34,008 nt of DNA from positions 1 to 34,008 of the forward strand of contig NZ_AYKF01000084.1 in the NCBI RefSeq assembly GCF_003732545.1. The letters are read 5' to 3'. Under the pieces are notes generated by a model. The model saw nothing but the letters and a program-made list of their open reading frames with translations. It was not told where the DNA came from and searched no databases. Positions 17,079 through 26,146 of this stretch are shown here, one piece after another. The translations under genes and the position numbers were made by a program. Every line of letters begins with the position of its first letter. Position 1 is the stretch's first letter. The stretch comes from Salinisphaera orenii subsp. halophila YIM 95161 (GTDB lineage: Bacteria > Pseudomonadota > Gammaproteobacteria > Nevskiales > Salinisphaeraceae).

Positions 17079-17102
17079 ACGTGGGACAACGGAGGCTCGA
17101 AC

Positions 17103-17756
17103 ATGAGCGCCACGGACGGGCCCGAACGCGGGCGGCTGAGTCAGGTCACCCATTTCACCGCGAACCTGTCGCGCAACGCCGTCAGCGCCCTGGCGCGGCG
17201 CGTTGGCGGAATGACGCTGGAGATCGGCCGTACGCTCATCCTCGACCGCGCTCAGCGTCGCGTGCTTTCCGAGGAACAACAGGCCTGGATGAGCCGCGCC
17301 GGCGAGGCGGTGCGCGACGCGCGCCGTACCGCCGGTCTGTCGCGCGACGATCTGGCCCGCGCGCTGGATCTCGAGGACAAGAGCCTGCTTCAGGCCGTGG
17401 AGCAGGGCTCGGCCACGGTCTCCTTCGAGCTGATTCTGCGGCTGACGTCGCTGCTGGCCCGCAACGATCCGGTCCCGTTCCTGATCCAGCTCGTGCGCGG
17501 CTTTAATCCGCGGCTCTGGGCGCTGGCCGAGGACTGGGGCGTGGGACGGCTGCCGACCATGATCGAGCGCGACCGCCAGTGGATGAACATCTATCGCGGC
17601 AACGAGGCGGCGCGGCAGCTGCCCGAGGCCGAGTTCGACGAGGTCATGGCGTTCTGCGAGAGCGCGTTGACCATGGCAGTGGCGTTCCGCCAGGACGGCC
17701 CCGCGCCGGCGTCGCCGTCGGGCGAGGCCGCGAATCGACCCGGCCCCACGTCTTAG
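17103..17756 (+). CDS. XRE-type helix-turn-helix regulator
   Basis: 217 residues. A single HTH_XRE domain lies at about residues 64-118: AGEAVRDARRTAGLSRDDLARALDLEDKSLLQAVEQGSATVSFELILRL, with the recognition helix in the DKSLLQAVEQG stretch. The N-terminal 60 residues and the C-terminal half (FLIQLVRGFNPRLWALAEDWGVGRLPTMIERDRQWMNIYRGN) belong to no domain I can name but resemble a conserved gammaproteobacterial regulator. Start ATG 17103 has GGAGG 8 bases upstream. Same strand as the dehydrogenase, 24 bases downstream. Target unknown. Confidence 0.85.
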   Translation: MSATDGPERGRLSQVTHFTANLSRNAVSALARRVGGMTLEIGRTLILDRAQRRVLSEEQQAWMSRAGEAVRDARRTAGLSRDDLARALDLEDKSLLQAVEQGSATVSFELILRLTSLLARNDPVPFLIQLVRGFNPRLWALAEDWGVGRLPTMIERDRQWMNIYRGNEAARQLPEAEFDEVMAFCESALTMAVAFRQDGPAPASPSGEAANRPGPTS

Positions 17757-17776
17757 GCGTGTTGATGTCTCGTACG

Positions 17777-17856
17777 CGCCGCGTTGGAGATTACAAATCG
17801 TGCCCGGCAAGGCGCGAGCCGACGGCTCTGGGCGTGCCACGACCCAGGCTTGCAAC
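17777..17856 (+). repeat. 80-bp interspersed repeat, copy A
   Basis: Begins CGCCGCGTTGGAGA and ends CAGGCTTGCAAC. It shares ATCGTGCCCGG(C/T)AAGG(C/T)GCGAGCCG and the end CTTGCAAC with copy B; about four fifths of positions match by eye with one 1-base gap. Internal pairing GCAAG/CTTGC and CTGGG/CCCAG allows a hairpin. The extreme ends GTTG and CAAC are complementary. Confidence 0.6.
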
Positions 17857-18056
17857 GCCGATGGGTGCCCATAGCCGATCTCTCGTGGGCGGCCCAACCC
17901 TTCGGGACAGGTGCCCATGGAATTAACAAGATCCGGTAATCCAGCGTTGCCGCATGCTGGCGCAGAGTGACTATGCGTCGTGTGGCCGCACAACAGCGCT
18001 CGGCGCGGACACGGACGAAACCTCAACAGGCGATATAGGGCGGTCAACGCTTCGAA

Positions 18057-18135
18057 CGCCGCGTTGGAGACGACAGATCGTGCCCGGTAAGGTGCGAGCC
18101 GCCGGTCGTGGCGCGCCACGATCCGCACTTGCAAC
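18057..18135 (+). repeat. 80-bp interspersed repeat, copy B
   Basis: Same orientation as copy A, 200 bases further on. It contains the perfect 16-base palindrome TCGTGGCGCGCCACGA in the middle and outer pairing AAGGTGCG/CGCACTT. Arm sequences differ from copy A yet still pair, which suggests that the fold rather than the sequence is conserved. Confidence 0.6.
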
Positions 18136-18452
18136 ACCTCAGGGCCGGTCAGGGTGGATTGGCCTGCTCAACGCTTCCGGCAGGCGCTGTCTAGCGGCAG
18201 GCCGAGGCGTCGTGCGCGCCGTGGTGTTGCTCGGCACTGGTGTGACGGAACCCCGCATTGCCGCAGGACAACGCTTGCGACGGCTTGCGTGGAAGCCGGG
18301 AGGTCGCGGCTTGTTCGCCGGGGTGGCTGTCGCATCGCTCGCGCCGTCGTCGATGGCCTGCCGTGAACCGCGAGGGCGGCCTCGACGCCTCGGCACTTGA
18401 ATCCGGCGGTTCGGGAATCAACCGTCAAGATATCACTCCTACAGGACGCCGC

Positions 18453-19112
18453 ATGCAAACCGTTAAGATCGATCTCGTCTCGGATGTCGTCTGCCCCTGG
18501 TGTCCGATCGGCGAGGCGCGCCTGCGGCAGGCGATGACGCAGCTCGCCGACGAGCTGCGCTTCGAGGTGGAATGGCATCCGTTCCTGCTCAACCCGGACG
18601 TGCCGCCCGAGGGCCGGCCGATATTGGCGCACCTGAGCGAGAAATACGGCCGCAGCGAGAGCGAGATGCAGGCTTCGCAGGCCGAGATCGTCGCCGCGGC
18701 GAGCGAGCTCGGGCTAGACTTCGAGCAGGCGCTGGCGCGTCGTTCCTGGAACACCTTCGACACCCACCGTGTGCTCGCCCACGCCAAGGACCACGGCTGC
18801 GACGCGGCCATGAACCGGGCCCTGTTCGCAGCCTATTTCGGCCGGGCCGAGAATCCGACCGATCCGGCGGTGCTGGCCCCGATCGCCGAGTCGCTGGGTC
18901 TGGACGGCGCCGAGGTGCGTGCGATCCTCGTCTCCGATCGCTACAGCGAACGGGTCCGAGCCGAGATCGAGCACTGGCGCGCGCTCGGCGTCTCCTCGGT
19001 GCCGTCGTTCATCGTCGACGGCCGCTATCTGCTTGCGGGGGCGCAGCCGCCGACGACGCTGGCCGATGCGCTGCGCCGGATCGCGACCGAGGCAGACGCC
19101 GAGCGCGTCTGA
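18453..19112 (+). CDS. DsbA-family oxidoreductase, FrnE-like
   Basis: 219-residue cytoplasmic thioredoxin-fold protein with no signal peptide. The active site is C14-P-W-C17 in VSDVVCPWCPIGEARL, the cis-proline loop is VSSVPSFIVDGRYLLAGAQPP, and the helical insertion (residues 60-150) includes NTFDTHRVLAHAKDHG, all as in FrnE/2-hydroxychromene-2-carboxylate isomerase-like DsbA proteins. Likely role: thiol-disulfide exchange or redox stress tolerance (family level). Start ATG 18453 with AGGA 8 bases upstream. Its stop is 4 bases from that of the convergent MscS gene. Confidence 0.93.
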   Translation: MQTVKIDLVSDVVCPWCPIGEARLRQAMTQLADELRFEVEWHPFLLNPDVPPEGRPILAHLSEKYGRSESEMQASQAEIVAAASELGLDFEQALARRSWNTFDTHRVLAHAKDHGCDAAMNRALFAAYFGRAENPTDPAVLAPIAESLGLDGAEVRAILVSDRYSERVRAEIEHWRALGVSSVPSFIVDGRYLLAGAQPPTTLADALRRIATEADAERV

Positions 19113-19116
19113 CGGC

Positions 19117-20220
19117 TCAGTCCGGCGGGCGGTCGCCGACCTCGGCCGCGGGCGTCGCGGCAGCCGGCACCGGCGCCTCGCTCAGGCGCGCGCGTACGTT
19201 CGGCAGATAGTCCGGGTATTCGCGCTGGATGAAGTCCAGCAGGGCCTCGCGCATGCGACAGCGCAGATGCCAGAGTTCCACCGAGTCGCCCGCGCTCATC
19301 AGAAAACGGACCTGCATGGCATGCTCGCCGGCCTCGACCACCTGGGTGGTGCCGATGGTGCGGTCCCAGGCGGCGTCGGCTTCGAGCATGCGCTCGAACG
19401 CCGCGCGCAGCGGCGCCACCGGCATGCGGTAGTCCAGCCACATGAACACCGGCCCCATGAGGCTGGTCGGTCGGCGGGTCCAGTTCTCGAACGGGTTCTC
19501 GATGAACCACTGCAGCGGCACGACGAGCCGGCGCAGATCCCAGGTGCGCAGCACCACGTAAGTGGTGGTGACTTCCTCCACCCAGCACCACTCGTCCTTG
19601 AACTTGAGCACGTCCTCGATCCGAAAGGGCTGCGACAGCGCGATCTGCAGGCCGGCGAGCAGGTTGGTCAGGACCGGGCGGGCCGCGAAACCGAGAATGA
19701 TGCCGCCGATGCCGGCCGAGGCCAGCAGGCTGGTGCCGAGCTGACGGATGGATGGGAACGTCATCAGCGCCGCCGAGATGCCGATGATCGCGATCAGCAC
19801 GGTCAGCCCGCGGGTGAGAAACCGCGCCTGGGTCTCGAGCTTGCGCGCGGCGTGGTGGCGGCCGTCGACCGCCGGATTCAGGCGCACGATGACGTCGCCG
19901 ATCGCGGCGGTCGCCTTCAGCGCGGCCCAGGTCAGCGCCAGGATCAGTGCGAGGCTGTTCATGTGGCGCGTGGCCGCGATCCACGGCACGCCGTCGTCGG
20001 CGGCGTGCCATACCGCCTGCAGGGTGAGCAGAAAGATGGCCACGCCGCCGGCGGTGTCGCACTGCTCCAGGAAATCGCGGGCGATCGCGCGCCGCTGGAT
20101 CAGGCGATAGCCGAGCTTGATCAGCAGCGCATAGCCGGCGGTCGCGGCGAGAGCCGCGATCAGCGCGGTGGCGGTGGTCATCACCCAGGCGGAAACGGCC
20201 GGGTCAATGCCCTCGAACAT
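19117..20220 (-). CDS. MscS-family mechanosensitive ion channel
   Basis: 367-residue inner-membrane channel expected to open on hypo-osmotic shock. Membrane segments lie at about 12-37, 55-75, 88-108 and 133-155, followed by the pore helix (LLASAGIGGIILGFAARPVLTNLLAGLQIAL) and the beta domain (FRIEDVLKF; VEEVTTTYVVLRTWDLRRLVVPLQWF), then the alpha/beta domain. The C-terminal Pro/Ala-rich tail of about 25 residues is variable. Start ATG 20220 with GAGGG about 8 bases upstream. Larger than E. coli MscS (286) but within the family range. Confidence 0.93.
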   Translation of the reverse strand: MFEGIDPAVSAWVMTTATALIAALAATAGYALLIKLGYRLIQRRAIARDFLEQCDTAGGVAIFLLTLQAVWHAADDGVPWIAATRHMNSLALILALTWAALKATAAIGDVIVRLNPAVDGRHHAARKLETQARFLTRGLTVLIAIIGISAALMTFPSIRQLGTSLLASAGIGGIILGFAARPVLTNLLAGLQIALSQPFRIEDVLKFKDEWCWVEEVTTTYVVLRTWDLRRLVVPLQWFIENPFENWTRRPTSLMGPVFMWLDYRMPVAPLRAAFERMLEADAAWDRTIGTTQVVEAGEHAMQVRFLMSAGDSVELWHLRCRMREALLDFIQREYPDYLPNVRARLSEAPVPAAATPAAEVGDRPPD

Positions 20221-20649
20221 ATGGGCCCTCGATTGGCGGCCGGGGCGACGATCGGCCCGGTCTCGACGATGGCAAGCAGTTTTCCTGCCATCGTCGTCGG
20301 GGGCAGCCGGTGCACCGCGCGTGAGGCAGGGGATCTCTCAGCGTGCGGCGCCGGCGTGGCGGGGTATTGTCAGGCGAACGCGGCGGCATGGTGCTGCTTC
20401 GCGCGGTGCCGCCGAATCCACCGACGCCTATCGGGCGGACGGCGTCGGCGCGGATGCCGGCCGCGCACTCGCTGCCGAGGAAACGCACGGCAGACGATAC
20501 GCCGCGAAGCGATGCGGGCGTCGAGCCTGACAAAGATCGTGGCGCGTCCACCGGGCCCGGCGGATTCGACCGGTCGCGCCGCCTTGCACGCGGCATCGGC
20601 GGCGACGCGCGCTCGGGGCCGGGGCGATCGGCAAGCGCGACGAGCGATC
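20221..20649. other. Intergenic 429 bases upstream of the MscS gene
   Basis: No gene recognised; open frames are low-complexity. The only structured element is the inverted repeat at 20264-20296, listed separately. Confidence 0.5.
20264..20296. repeat. Perfect 11-bp inverted repeat
   Basis: CGACGATGGCA and TGCCATCGTCG flank AGCAGTTTTCC. It lies 44 bases upstream of the MscS-family start codon, in a position suited to an operator or a leader hairpin. There is no T-tract after it on either strand, so it is not a classical terminator. Confidence 0.5.
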
Positions 20650-21630
20650 TCAGGTGACCATGGCCCCGAGCGAGTACAGGCCGAAGCAGGCGCCGACCAG
20701 CAGGCCGGAGGCGAGCAGGACGAGCGTGCCGTTCACCGCGTACTTGATGGTGGTGTAGCGGCCCGGGTTGGTTTCCTTGAGTTCGCGCGTGTTCGACAGC
20801 ATCGGCGCGAGCCGCGCGAAGACGCTGTTGGCCAGGCCGCGTTCGTCCTCTTCGGTATTGGGCACGACGGTCGCGCGCATCAGGCGCTTGTAGAAGAAGT
20901 TCACTACCGGGCCGACGACGCGGGTGGGGCGCTCGACGTCGCACATGAGGATCACCCGGTCCTCCTCGGCGTCGTTGTGCGCGTAGTGCAGATAGGTCTC
21001 GTCGAACAGCAGCGCCTTGCCGTCGCGCCAGGAGTAGTCGGTGCCGTCGATGTTGATATAGCAGGCGTCGGCGTTCGGCGTGGCCAGGCCGAGGTGATAG
21101 CGCAGCGAACAGGCCGCGGGGTCGGCGTGGCGGGTGAGCTTGGAGCCGACCGGCAGCACCGAGAACATGGCCCCGTTGACGCAGGAGACCTGCTCGAGCA
21201 GGCGCGTCGTCTCCGGGCACATGCGCTTGGCCGAATTGTGGGTGGTGCCATACCAGCGCAGGTAGAACTTGCTCCAGCCGTACTTGTAGAAGGTGCGCAA
21301 GCCGATGTCGTAGTAGCCGCCGGAACCGGCCTGCTTGGTCTGCTCGAAGACATCGTTGCGGTGCAGGGCGAGCGCCTCCTCGCGGATGGTGCGCCAGTTG
21401 CGCTGGATGACGTCGAGCTCCGGAAACCGGTCGAGGTCCATGATCGGCTGACGCGCCCGCTCCTGCGTGAACAGATACAGCAGGCAGTTGAGCGGGCTGA
21501 AGATCGGCCAGCCCTTGCGCAGATACTGTTTGAAGCTGTCGTAGCGAACGCGGCCGCGAAACCGGTAGACATAGAGGATCGACGCGGCGATGAACGTGAA
21601 CACCAGCGCGAGGGGTAGCAGTAGTTCCAC
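20650..21630 (-). CDS. Aspartyl/asparaginyl beta-hydroxylase family, LpxO-like
   Basis: 326 residues, Fe(II)/2-oxoglutarate dioxygenase. A membrane anchor at each end (LLLPLALVFTFIAASILYVY at the N-terminus; LVLLASGLLVGACFGLYSLGA at the C-terminus) frames the catalytic core, as in the lipid A 2-hydroxylase LpxO. Iron ligands are H and D in KLTRHADPAACSLRYHLGL and the distal H in FDETYLHYAHN; a later R in RVILMCDVERP would bind 2-oxoglutarate. I chose the GTG at 21630 as start because AAGGAG lies 5 bases upstream. Acting on lipid A is inference from the family; a peptide or other acyl substrate is possible. Confidence 0.85.
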   Translation of the reverse strand: MELLLPLALVFTFIAASILYVYRFRGRVRYDSFKQYLRKGWPIFSPLNCLLYLFTQERARQPIMDLDRFPELDVIQRNWRTIREEALALHRNDVFEQTKQAGSGGYYDIGLRTFYKYGWSKFYLRWYGTTHNSAKRMCPETTRLLEQVSCVNGAMFSVLPVGSKLTRHADPAACSLRYHLGLATPNADACYINIDGTDYSWRDGKALLFDETYLHYAHNDAEEDRVILMCDVERPTRVVGPVVNFFYKRLMRATVVPNTEEDERGLANSVFARLAPMLSNTRELKETNPGRYTTIKYAVNGTLVLLASGLLVGACFGLYSLGAMVT

Positions 21631-22085
21631 TTCGGCTCCTTGAGCGCGGTCTGCGCAGCAGACGGGCGGCGCCGACGAGGCGGCGCACGGTTTTACACAC
21701 GCGCCAGCCTGCCGGTATCCGTATTAACACGGCGTCAAGACTGCAAGGTGCAGCATTCGGGCGCGTTCCCCGATGAGTCCGTTACCGGTGCGCGGAACGT
21801 CACACGCCGGCGGCCGTTCCGGATCCGGCCCGGCTCGTCACGATGCGGGGCGTCCCGGCAGCAGGGCCGTGCCTCGCCGGGCGCCCGGGGCGGGCGCGCC
21901 GTCGGGGTCGTGCCTGTCGGGATTCGATCGGGGCGAGCGGCTGCGCTATCGTCTTTCGGCCGCGTTCAGTCGCGCGCAATGGGATGCAGGCCATCGTCGC
22001 CATCGTGGCCGGCGTCGATGGATTCGGGCCGGGCGCCGTTCGCCGTGAACGGTGTTCCGAAGCAAGGGCAGGGGATAACGATCAC
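21631..22085. other. Divergent intergenic region, 455 bases
   Basis: Separates the minus LpxO-like gene from the plus lipoprotein gene. It is AT-richer around 21690-21745 (TTTTACACAC; GTATTAACACGG), where promoters probably lie, but no pair of -35/-10 boxes is convincing. No ORF here looks coding. Confidence 0.4.
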
Positions 22086-23801
22086 ATGGATGACAGCAGG
22101 TTCGCGGGCAGGATACGCGCCGCGGTGTTCGCGTTTCTGGCACTGAGTCTGCCGCTGGGGCTCGGCGGCTGCGTCTGGCAGGCGGCCCAGTTCTGGGTCG
22201 CGGGCGATCAGGTCGAGCTGCGCGAGACCGACCCCGCCGCGCGACCGGCGCCGCGGGACCGGCCCCAGCTGCTGGTGCTCGCCATCGACGGCATCGACCG
22301 GGCGCTGCTGTATCGCATGCTGCGCGCCGGCGAGCTGCCGGAAACCGCCCGCCTGCTCGGCGGCGACGGCGCGGGCTTTCCGCATGCCGCCTTCGACGAC
22401 AGCCTGCTGGCCACGCTGCCGACGTCGACGGCGGTGTCGTGGGCGACCATGATGACCGGTGTGGACCCGGCGGTGCACGGCGTCGCCGGCAACGAATACT
22501 TCGTGCGCGAGACCGGTGAATTCGCCGCGCCCGTGCCGGTGACGATCTCGAATGCCACCCAGGTCTTCCAGATCTACACCGAAGGTTACGCCAACGATCT
22601 GCTGGAAGCGCCGACGGTCTACCAACGTCTGCGCGAGAGTGATCCCGGCGTGCGCGTCTGGGTCGGCATGCATCAGTTCTACGCCGGTGCCGATCGCCTG
22701 ATTCTGACCGACCGGACGGCGATGCTCGATGCCTTCCACTCGCTGTTCCAGACCCATGTGCTGGACTGGTTCACCGAGGACGACTCCCTGTCGCTGTTCC
22801 GTGAGCTGGACGAGGAGGTCATCGAGAACATGGACGATCTGCTGGAAAGCGAGGCCGCCGCCGACGTCATCACCATCTACCTGCCCGGGCTCGATCACTA
22901 CGCCCACATCACCGACGCGCCGCCGGACGAGAGCCGCGCGACCTACCTCAGGCAGGGTATCGAGCCGATGATGGCCGAACTGCGCGAGACGCTCGAGGAG
23001 ACCGGTGCGCTCGACGACCGCTATGTCCTGCTCATCTCCGATCACGGCCACACCGGGGTGGTCCACGACGACGCCCATTCGCTGGGCATCGACGGCGCCG
23101 GCGAGCCGCGTCAGGTGCTTGAGGCCGGCGGTTTCACCGTGCGGCCGTTCGATCTCGAAGTGGCCGACGACGTCTTCTTTGACGCGGTGCTCGCCTACCA
23201 GGGGGCGATGGCCTACGTCTACGTGGCCGACCGCAGCACCTGTGCGGCCCACACCAGCCCCTGCGACTGGCGCCGGCCCGCGCGGCGATCGGATATCGAC
23301 GCCGCTGCCGAGCTCTATCACCGCAACAATCTGCAGGGCCTGCTCGTGCCTGAGATGCAGGGCACGCTGGATCTGATCCTCGTGCGCCGGCACCGGGACG
23401 ACGGCGACGTGTTCGAAGTCTATCGCGGCGACGGCCGCAGCCAGCCGGTGGCCGACTATCTGGCCGCGACCCCGCGGCCGGCCTACCCGCAGCTGGCGGC
23501 CCGCCTGCGCGAGCTCACCGAGGGCCCGCACGGCGATCGCGCCGGCGACGTGATCCTGATCGCGCACAACGGCGATCGCGAACGCGCCGATGAGCGCTAC
23601 TACTTCGCGCCGCTCTATCATTCGTGGCACGGCAGTCCGTCCCACCGCGACTCCGATATCCCGTTGATTCTGGCCCATCGGCAGAAGGACAGCGCGGAGC
23701 TCGAAGCGCTGATCGACTCGGTGCTGGCCGGCCGCCACCCGCAGCGCCGTGTCGCCGATCTGATCCTGCGGCTGCGTCTGGGCGCGTCGGCCATGGACTG
23801 A
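22086..23801 (+). CDS. Lipoprotein of the alkaline phosphatase / type I phosphodiesterase superfamily
   Basis: 571 residues. The N-terminus is a lipoprotein signal (FAFLALSLPLGLGG^C, lipobox LGGC, about residues 15-29) with Val at +2, which favours the outer membrane. Metal and catalytic motifs of the superfamily are in order: LVLAIDGIDRALL (Asp), STAVSWATMMTG (Thr/Ser nucleophile region), PGLDHYAH (Asp/His), LLISDHGHTG (Asp-His) and LYHSWHGSP (His). Predicted to hydrolyse a phosphodiester or phosphomonoester in the periplasm; the substrate is not evident. The ATG at 22086 follows AGGGG by about 12 bases. No operon partner. Confidence 0.87.
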   Translation: MDDSRFAGRIRAAVFAFLALSLPLGLGGCVWQAAQFWVAGDQVELRETDPAARPAPRDRPQLLVLAIDGIDRALLYRMLRAGELPETARLLGGDGAGFPHAAFDDSLLATLPTSTAVSWATMMTGVDPAVHGVAGNEYFVRETGEFAAPVPVTISNATQVFQIYTEGYANDLLEAPTVYQRLRESDPGVRVWVGMHQFYAGADRLILTDRTAMLDAFHSLFQTHVLDWFTEDDSLSLFRELDEEVIENMDDLLESEAAADVITIYLPGLDHYAHITDAPPDESRATYLRQGIEPMMAELRETLEETGALDDRYVLLISDHGHTGVVHDDAHSLGIDGAGEPRQVLEAGGFTVRPFDLEVADDVFFDAVLAYQGAMAYVYVADRSTCAAHTSPCDWRRPARRSDIDAAAELYHRNNLQGLLVPEMQGTLDLILVRRHRDDGDVFEVYRGDGRSQPVADYLAATPRPAYPQLAARLRELTEGPHGDRAGDVILIAHNGDRERADERYYFAPLYHSWHGSPSHRDSDIPLILAHRQKDSAELEALIDSVLAGRHPQRRVADLILRLRLGASAMD

Positions 23802-23878
23802 GCCGCGGCCCGCGGCTTGCCCCGACCGGCGCCGGCGGGTGACATTGGCGCCTGTGATCTCGCCCGGGGCCGTTGTCG

Positions 23879-25366
23879 ATGAGCGCAAACCGAGAGACCG
23901 ATCCCCGTATCGCCATCATCGGGACCGGCTTCGGCGGCCTGTGCATGGCCATCCGGCTCAAGCAGGCCGGTATCGACACCTTCACCCTGTTCGAGAAGCA
24001 CGATCGCATCGGCGGCACCTGGCGCGACAACACCTATCCCGGTGCGGCCTGCGACGTGGAGTCGCATCTGTATTCGTTCTCCTTTGCGCCCAAGCCGGAC
24101 TGGTCGCGCAAGTTCGGCGATCAGGCCGAGATCCTGGCCTACCTGGAGGACTGCGTGGCGTACTACGGTCTGGCGCCGCACATCCGCTTCGGTGTGGAGA
24201 TCGCGGCGGCCGACTACGACGAGGCCGGCGGGCGCTGGCGGCTCACCGCGGCCGACGGCGATCGCCACGACGCGAACGTGCTGGTCACCGCCTGCGGCCA
24301 GCTCAACCGGCCGGCGCGGCCCGACATCCCCGGGCAGGCGGACTTCGCCGGAGCGGCGTTTCATTCCGCGCGCTGGCGCCACGACGTGGACATGGGCGGC
24401 CGCCGTGTGGCCGTGATCGGGACCGGCGCCAGCGCGATCCAGTTCGTGCCGCGGCTGGCCGAGTCGGCGGCGCGCCTGTTGGTCTTCCAGCGCTCCGGCG
24501 CCTGGGTCATTCCCAAGCCGGACCGGGCCTTCAGCCGGCGTGAGCAGCGCCGGTTCGCCCGCTGGCCGTGGCTCGCCCGGTGCCACCGCGGCCTGGTCTA
24601 CTGGAAGAACGAAGCCCGGGCGCTCGCCTTCACGCGCTGGCATCGGATCCTGCAGGTCTTCGCCTGGGCGGCCCGCCGGCAGGCGCGTCGACAGATGCGC
24701 GACGACGACAAGCGCCGCCGGCTCGTGCCGGACTACACCATCGGCTGCAAGCGCATCCTGATGGCCAACGACTGGTACCCCGCGATCGACCGCGATCACG
24801 TCGACCTGGTCACCGCGCCGATCGCGCGGATCGAGCCCGATGCCGTGGTCACCGACGACGGCCGCCGTCATCCGGCCGATGTGCTGATCTACGCCACCGG
24901 CTTCCACGCCACCGACTTTCTGGCGCCGATGCGCATCACCGGGGCCGGTGGCCGCGAGCTGGCCGCCGCCTGGGGCGAGGGGGCGAGCGCCTACAAGGGC
25001 ATCTCTGTGTCCGGTTTTCCCAACATGTTCCTGCTCTACGGCCCCAACACCAATCTTGCCCACAACTCCATCGTCTACATGCTGGAGGCCCAGGTGGACT
25101 ATGTGATGCAGTGCGTGCAGGTCCTGCGCGACCCCGGCCTGCGCAGCATGGACGTGCGCCCGGAACGCGAGGCCGGCTACACCCGGCGCATCCGCTCACG
25201 GCTCGAGGATACGGTCTGGGCCGGCGACTGCGGCTCCTGGTATCGCACCGCGGCCGGTCATCAGACGAACAACTGGCCCGGCTTCACCTTCACCTTCCGG
25301 CGGATGACCGCGCGGCTGGACCCGGACGACTACCGGTTCGAACCCGCCTCCGTAGCCGGCCGATGA
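23879..25366 (+). CDS. Flavin-binding monooxygenase, Baeyer-Villiger type
   Basis: 495-residue FAD/NADPH enzyme. The FAD Rossmann motif is GTGFGG (15-20), with the GGTWRDNTYPGAACDVESHLY block; the NADPH motif is GTGASA. The fingerprint FAGAAFHSARW fits FxGxxxHxxxW of type I Baeyer-Villiger enzymes, though the following residue is R, not P or D. YATGFHATDFL and GPNTNLAHNS are further family hallmarks. Such enzymes insert oxygen next to ketones or oxidise alkyl/steroid substrates; the substrate here is unknown. The ATG at 23879 is used (a TTG six bases upstream is less likely). Its TGA overlaps the ATG of the DUF3253 gene as ATGA. Confidence 0.92.
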   Translation: MSANRETDPRIAIIGTGFGGLCMAIRLKQAGIDTFTLFEKHDRIGGTWRDNTYPGAACDVESHLYSFSFAPKPDWSRKFGDQAEILAYLEDCVAYYGLAPHIRFGVEIAAADYDEAGGRWRLTAADGDRHDANVLVTACGQLNRPARPDIPGQADFAGAAFHSARWRHDVDMGGRRVAVIGTGASAIQFVPRLAESAARLLVFQRSGAWVIPKPDRAFSRREQRRFARWPWLARCHRGLVYWKNEARALAFTRWHRILQVFAWAARRQARRQMRDDDKRRRLVPDYTIGCKRILMANDWYPAIDRDHVDLVTAPIARIEPDAVVTDDGRRHPADVLIYATGFHATDFLAPMRITGAGGRELAAAWGEGASAYKGISVSGFPNMFLLYGPNTNLAHNSIVYMLEAQVDYVMQCVQVLRDPGLRSMDVRPEREAGYTRRIRSRLEDTVWAGDCGSWYRTAAGHQTNNWPGFTFTFRRMTARLDPDDYRFEPASVAGR

Positions 25367-25629
25367 GTGACGGACCGGACGCCGAAACCATCGTCGCCGC
25401 CGTGCGCGCACTGCTGGATGCACGGGAACCCGGACGCACCGTCTGCCCCTCCGAGGTCGCCCGACGGCTGGCGGGCGGCAATGACGGCGATTGGCGCGCG
25501 CTGATGCCCGCGGTGCGGCGCGTGGCCGCCGAGCGCGCCCGGGCCGGCGAGCTGGTGGTCACCCAGCGGGGCCGGGCGGTGGACGCCCTCCGCGCCCGCG
25601 GCCCGATCCGCATCGGCTACGCCGACTGA
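25363..25629 (+). CDS. DUF3253 family protein
   Basis: 88-residue small protein of the DUF3253 family. The predicted winged-helix-like fold includes IVAAVRALLDAREPGRTVCPSEVARRLAG, then WRALMPAVRRVAAERARAGELVVTQRGRAVD and the closing RGPIRIGYAD. The family often sits beside oxidoreductases. Overlaps the monooxygenase stop by 4 bases, so the two are translationally coupled. Function unknown. Confidence 0.9.
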   Translation: MSDGPDAETIVAAVRALLDAREPGRTVCPSEVARRLAGGNDGDWRALMPAVRRVAAERARAGELVVTQRGRAVDALRARGPIRIGYAD

Positions 25630-26042
25630 CCGGACGAGCCGGGCGCGGATCGCGGCCTGATACACGTCGCCGCGCGACACGCCGGCCGCCGCGCCCTGAT
25701 CCGCCACGGCCGGCTTCGGTAGCGGCCGCCCGCGACGCCCACCTCGATGCGGTCCCGACATCCCGCGATGCAGGCGATCTCCCGCTGTCTTGCGGTGGCA
25801 GACGCGTGGCGCTGTGTTTGCAGCGTTGTCGACGCCCGCGTCGTCGTCTGCCCTGGCGCCACGGCCACATCCGCCGGGCCTCGCGGCGCCGCGGCGATGT
25901 CCGTGCGTTCGCCGCAGCGGGGTGATCCGGCCGCGCATCGCCCATGCGTTCGCGACCGCGACGCACCGACGGCGGCTCGGGTCGAGCCAAGGCCACACGG
26001 ATCTCCGGCGGCGGCGCGAGCGTCAGTAGCTTCTGGTGCAGC
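25630..26042. other. Intergenic, about 410 bases, nothing recognised
   Basis: Between the DUF3253 gene and the nitrogen-locus promoter. Minus-strand open frames up to 290 codons exist but are Arg/Pro/Ala-rich in every frame, and no domain is recognisable. It may be gene remains, but I cannot support that. Confidence 0.4.
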
Positions 26043-26059
26043 TGAACCAATCTGGTGCA
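26043..26059 (+). promoter_or_regulatory. NtrC binding site
   Basis: TGAACCAATCTGGTGCA is one base from the perfect NtrC palindrome TGCACCA-N3-TGGTGCA. A second half-site TGGTGCA lies at 26034-26040, 19 bases (about two helical turns) away on the same side. The centre is about 120 bases before the predicted transcription start of the sigma-54-like promoter at 26147, the usual enhancer distance. Identification is by motif only. Confidence 0.75.
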
Positions 26060-26146
26060 GCGGCAGGGTACGCAAGATGTTGGCCCGGGGCCCGGACGGC
26101 CGGCAAGTCGTTGACGCGGCGACGGCTTCGCGCGTCGCTCCACGGC

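Larger units (their letters stand above)
17757..18452. other. Intergenic 696 bases with repeats, no gene
   Basis: Codon use and frames in this stretch do not look like protein. It contains a diverged direct repeat of about 80 bp (17777-17856 and 18057-18135), and further hairpins such as GCCTG...CAGGC near 18162-18185. The last 20 bases (ACAGGACGCCGC before the ATG at 18453) hold the ribosome-binding site of the FrnE-like gene. Confidence 0.55.

Noticed and set aside
17757-18452. CRISPR or tRNA cluster
   Set aside because: Repeats are too long, only two, and diverged; no cloverleaf or spacer pattern.
18919-21618. 899-codon plus-strand frame
   Set aside because: Runs antisense through the MscS and LpxO-like genes; composition is typical of a shadow frame.
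21966-23888. 640-codon minus-strand frame opposite the phosphodiesterase lipoprotein
   Set aside because: Shadow frame; no domain, and the plus strand has clear catalytic motifs and a lipobox.
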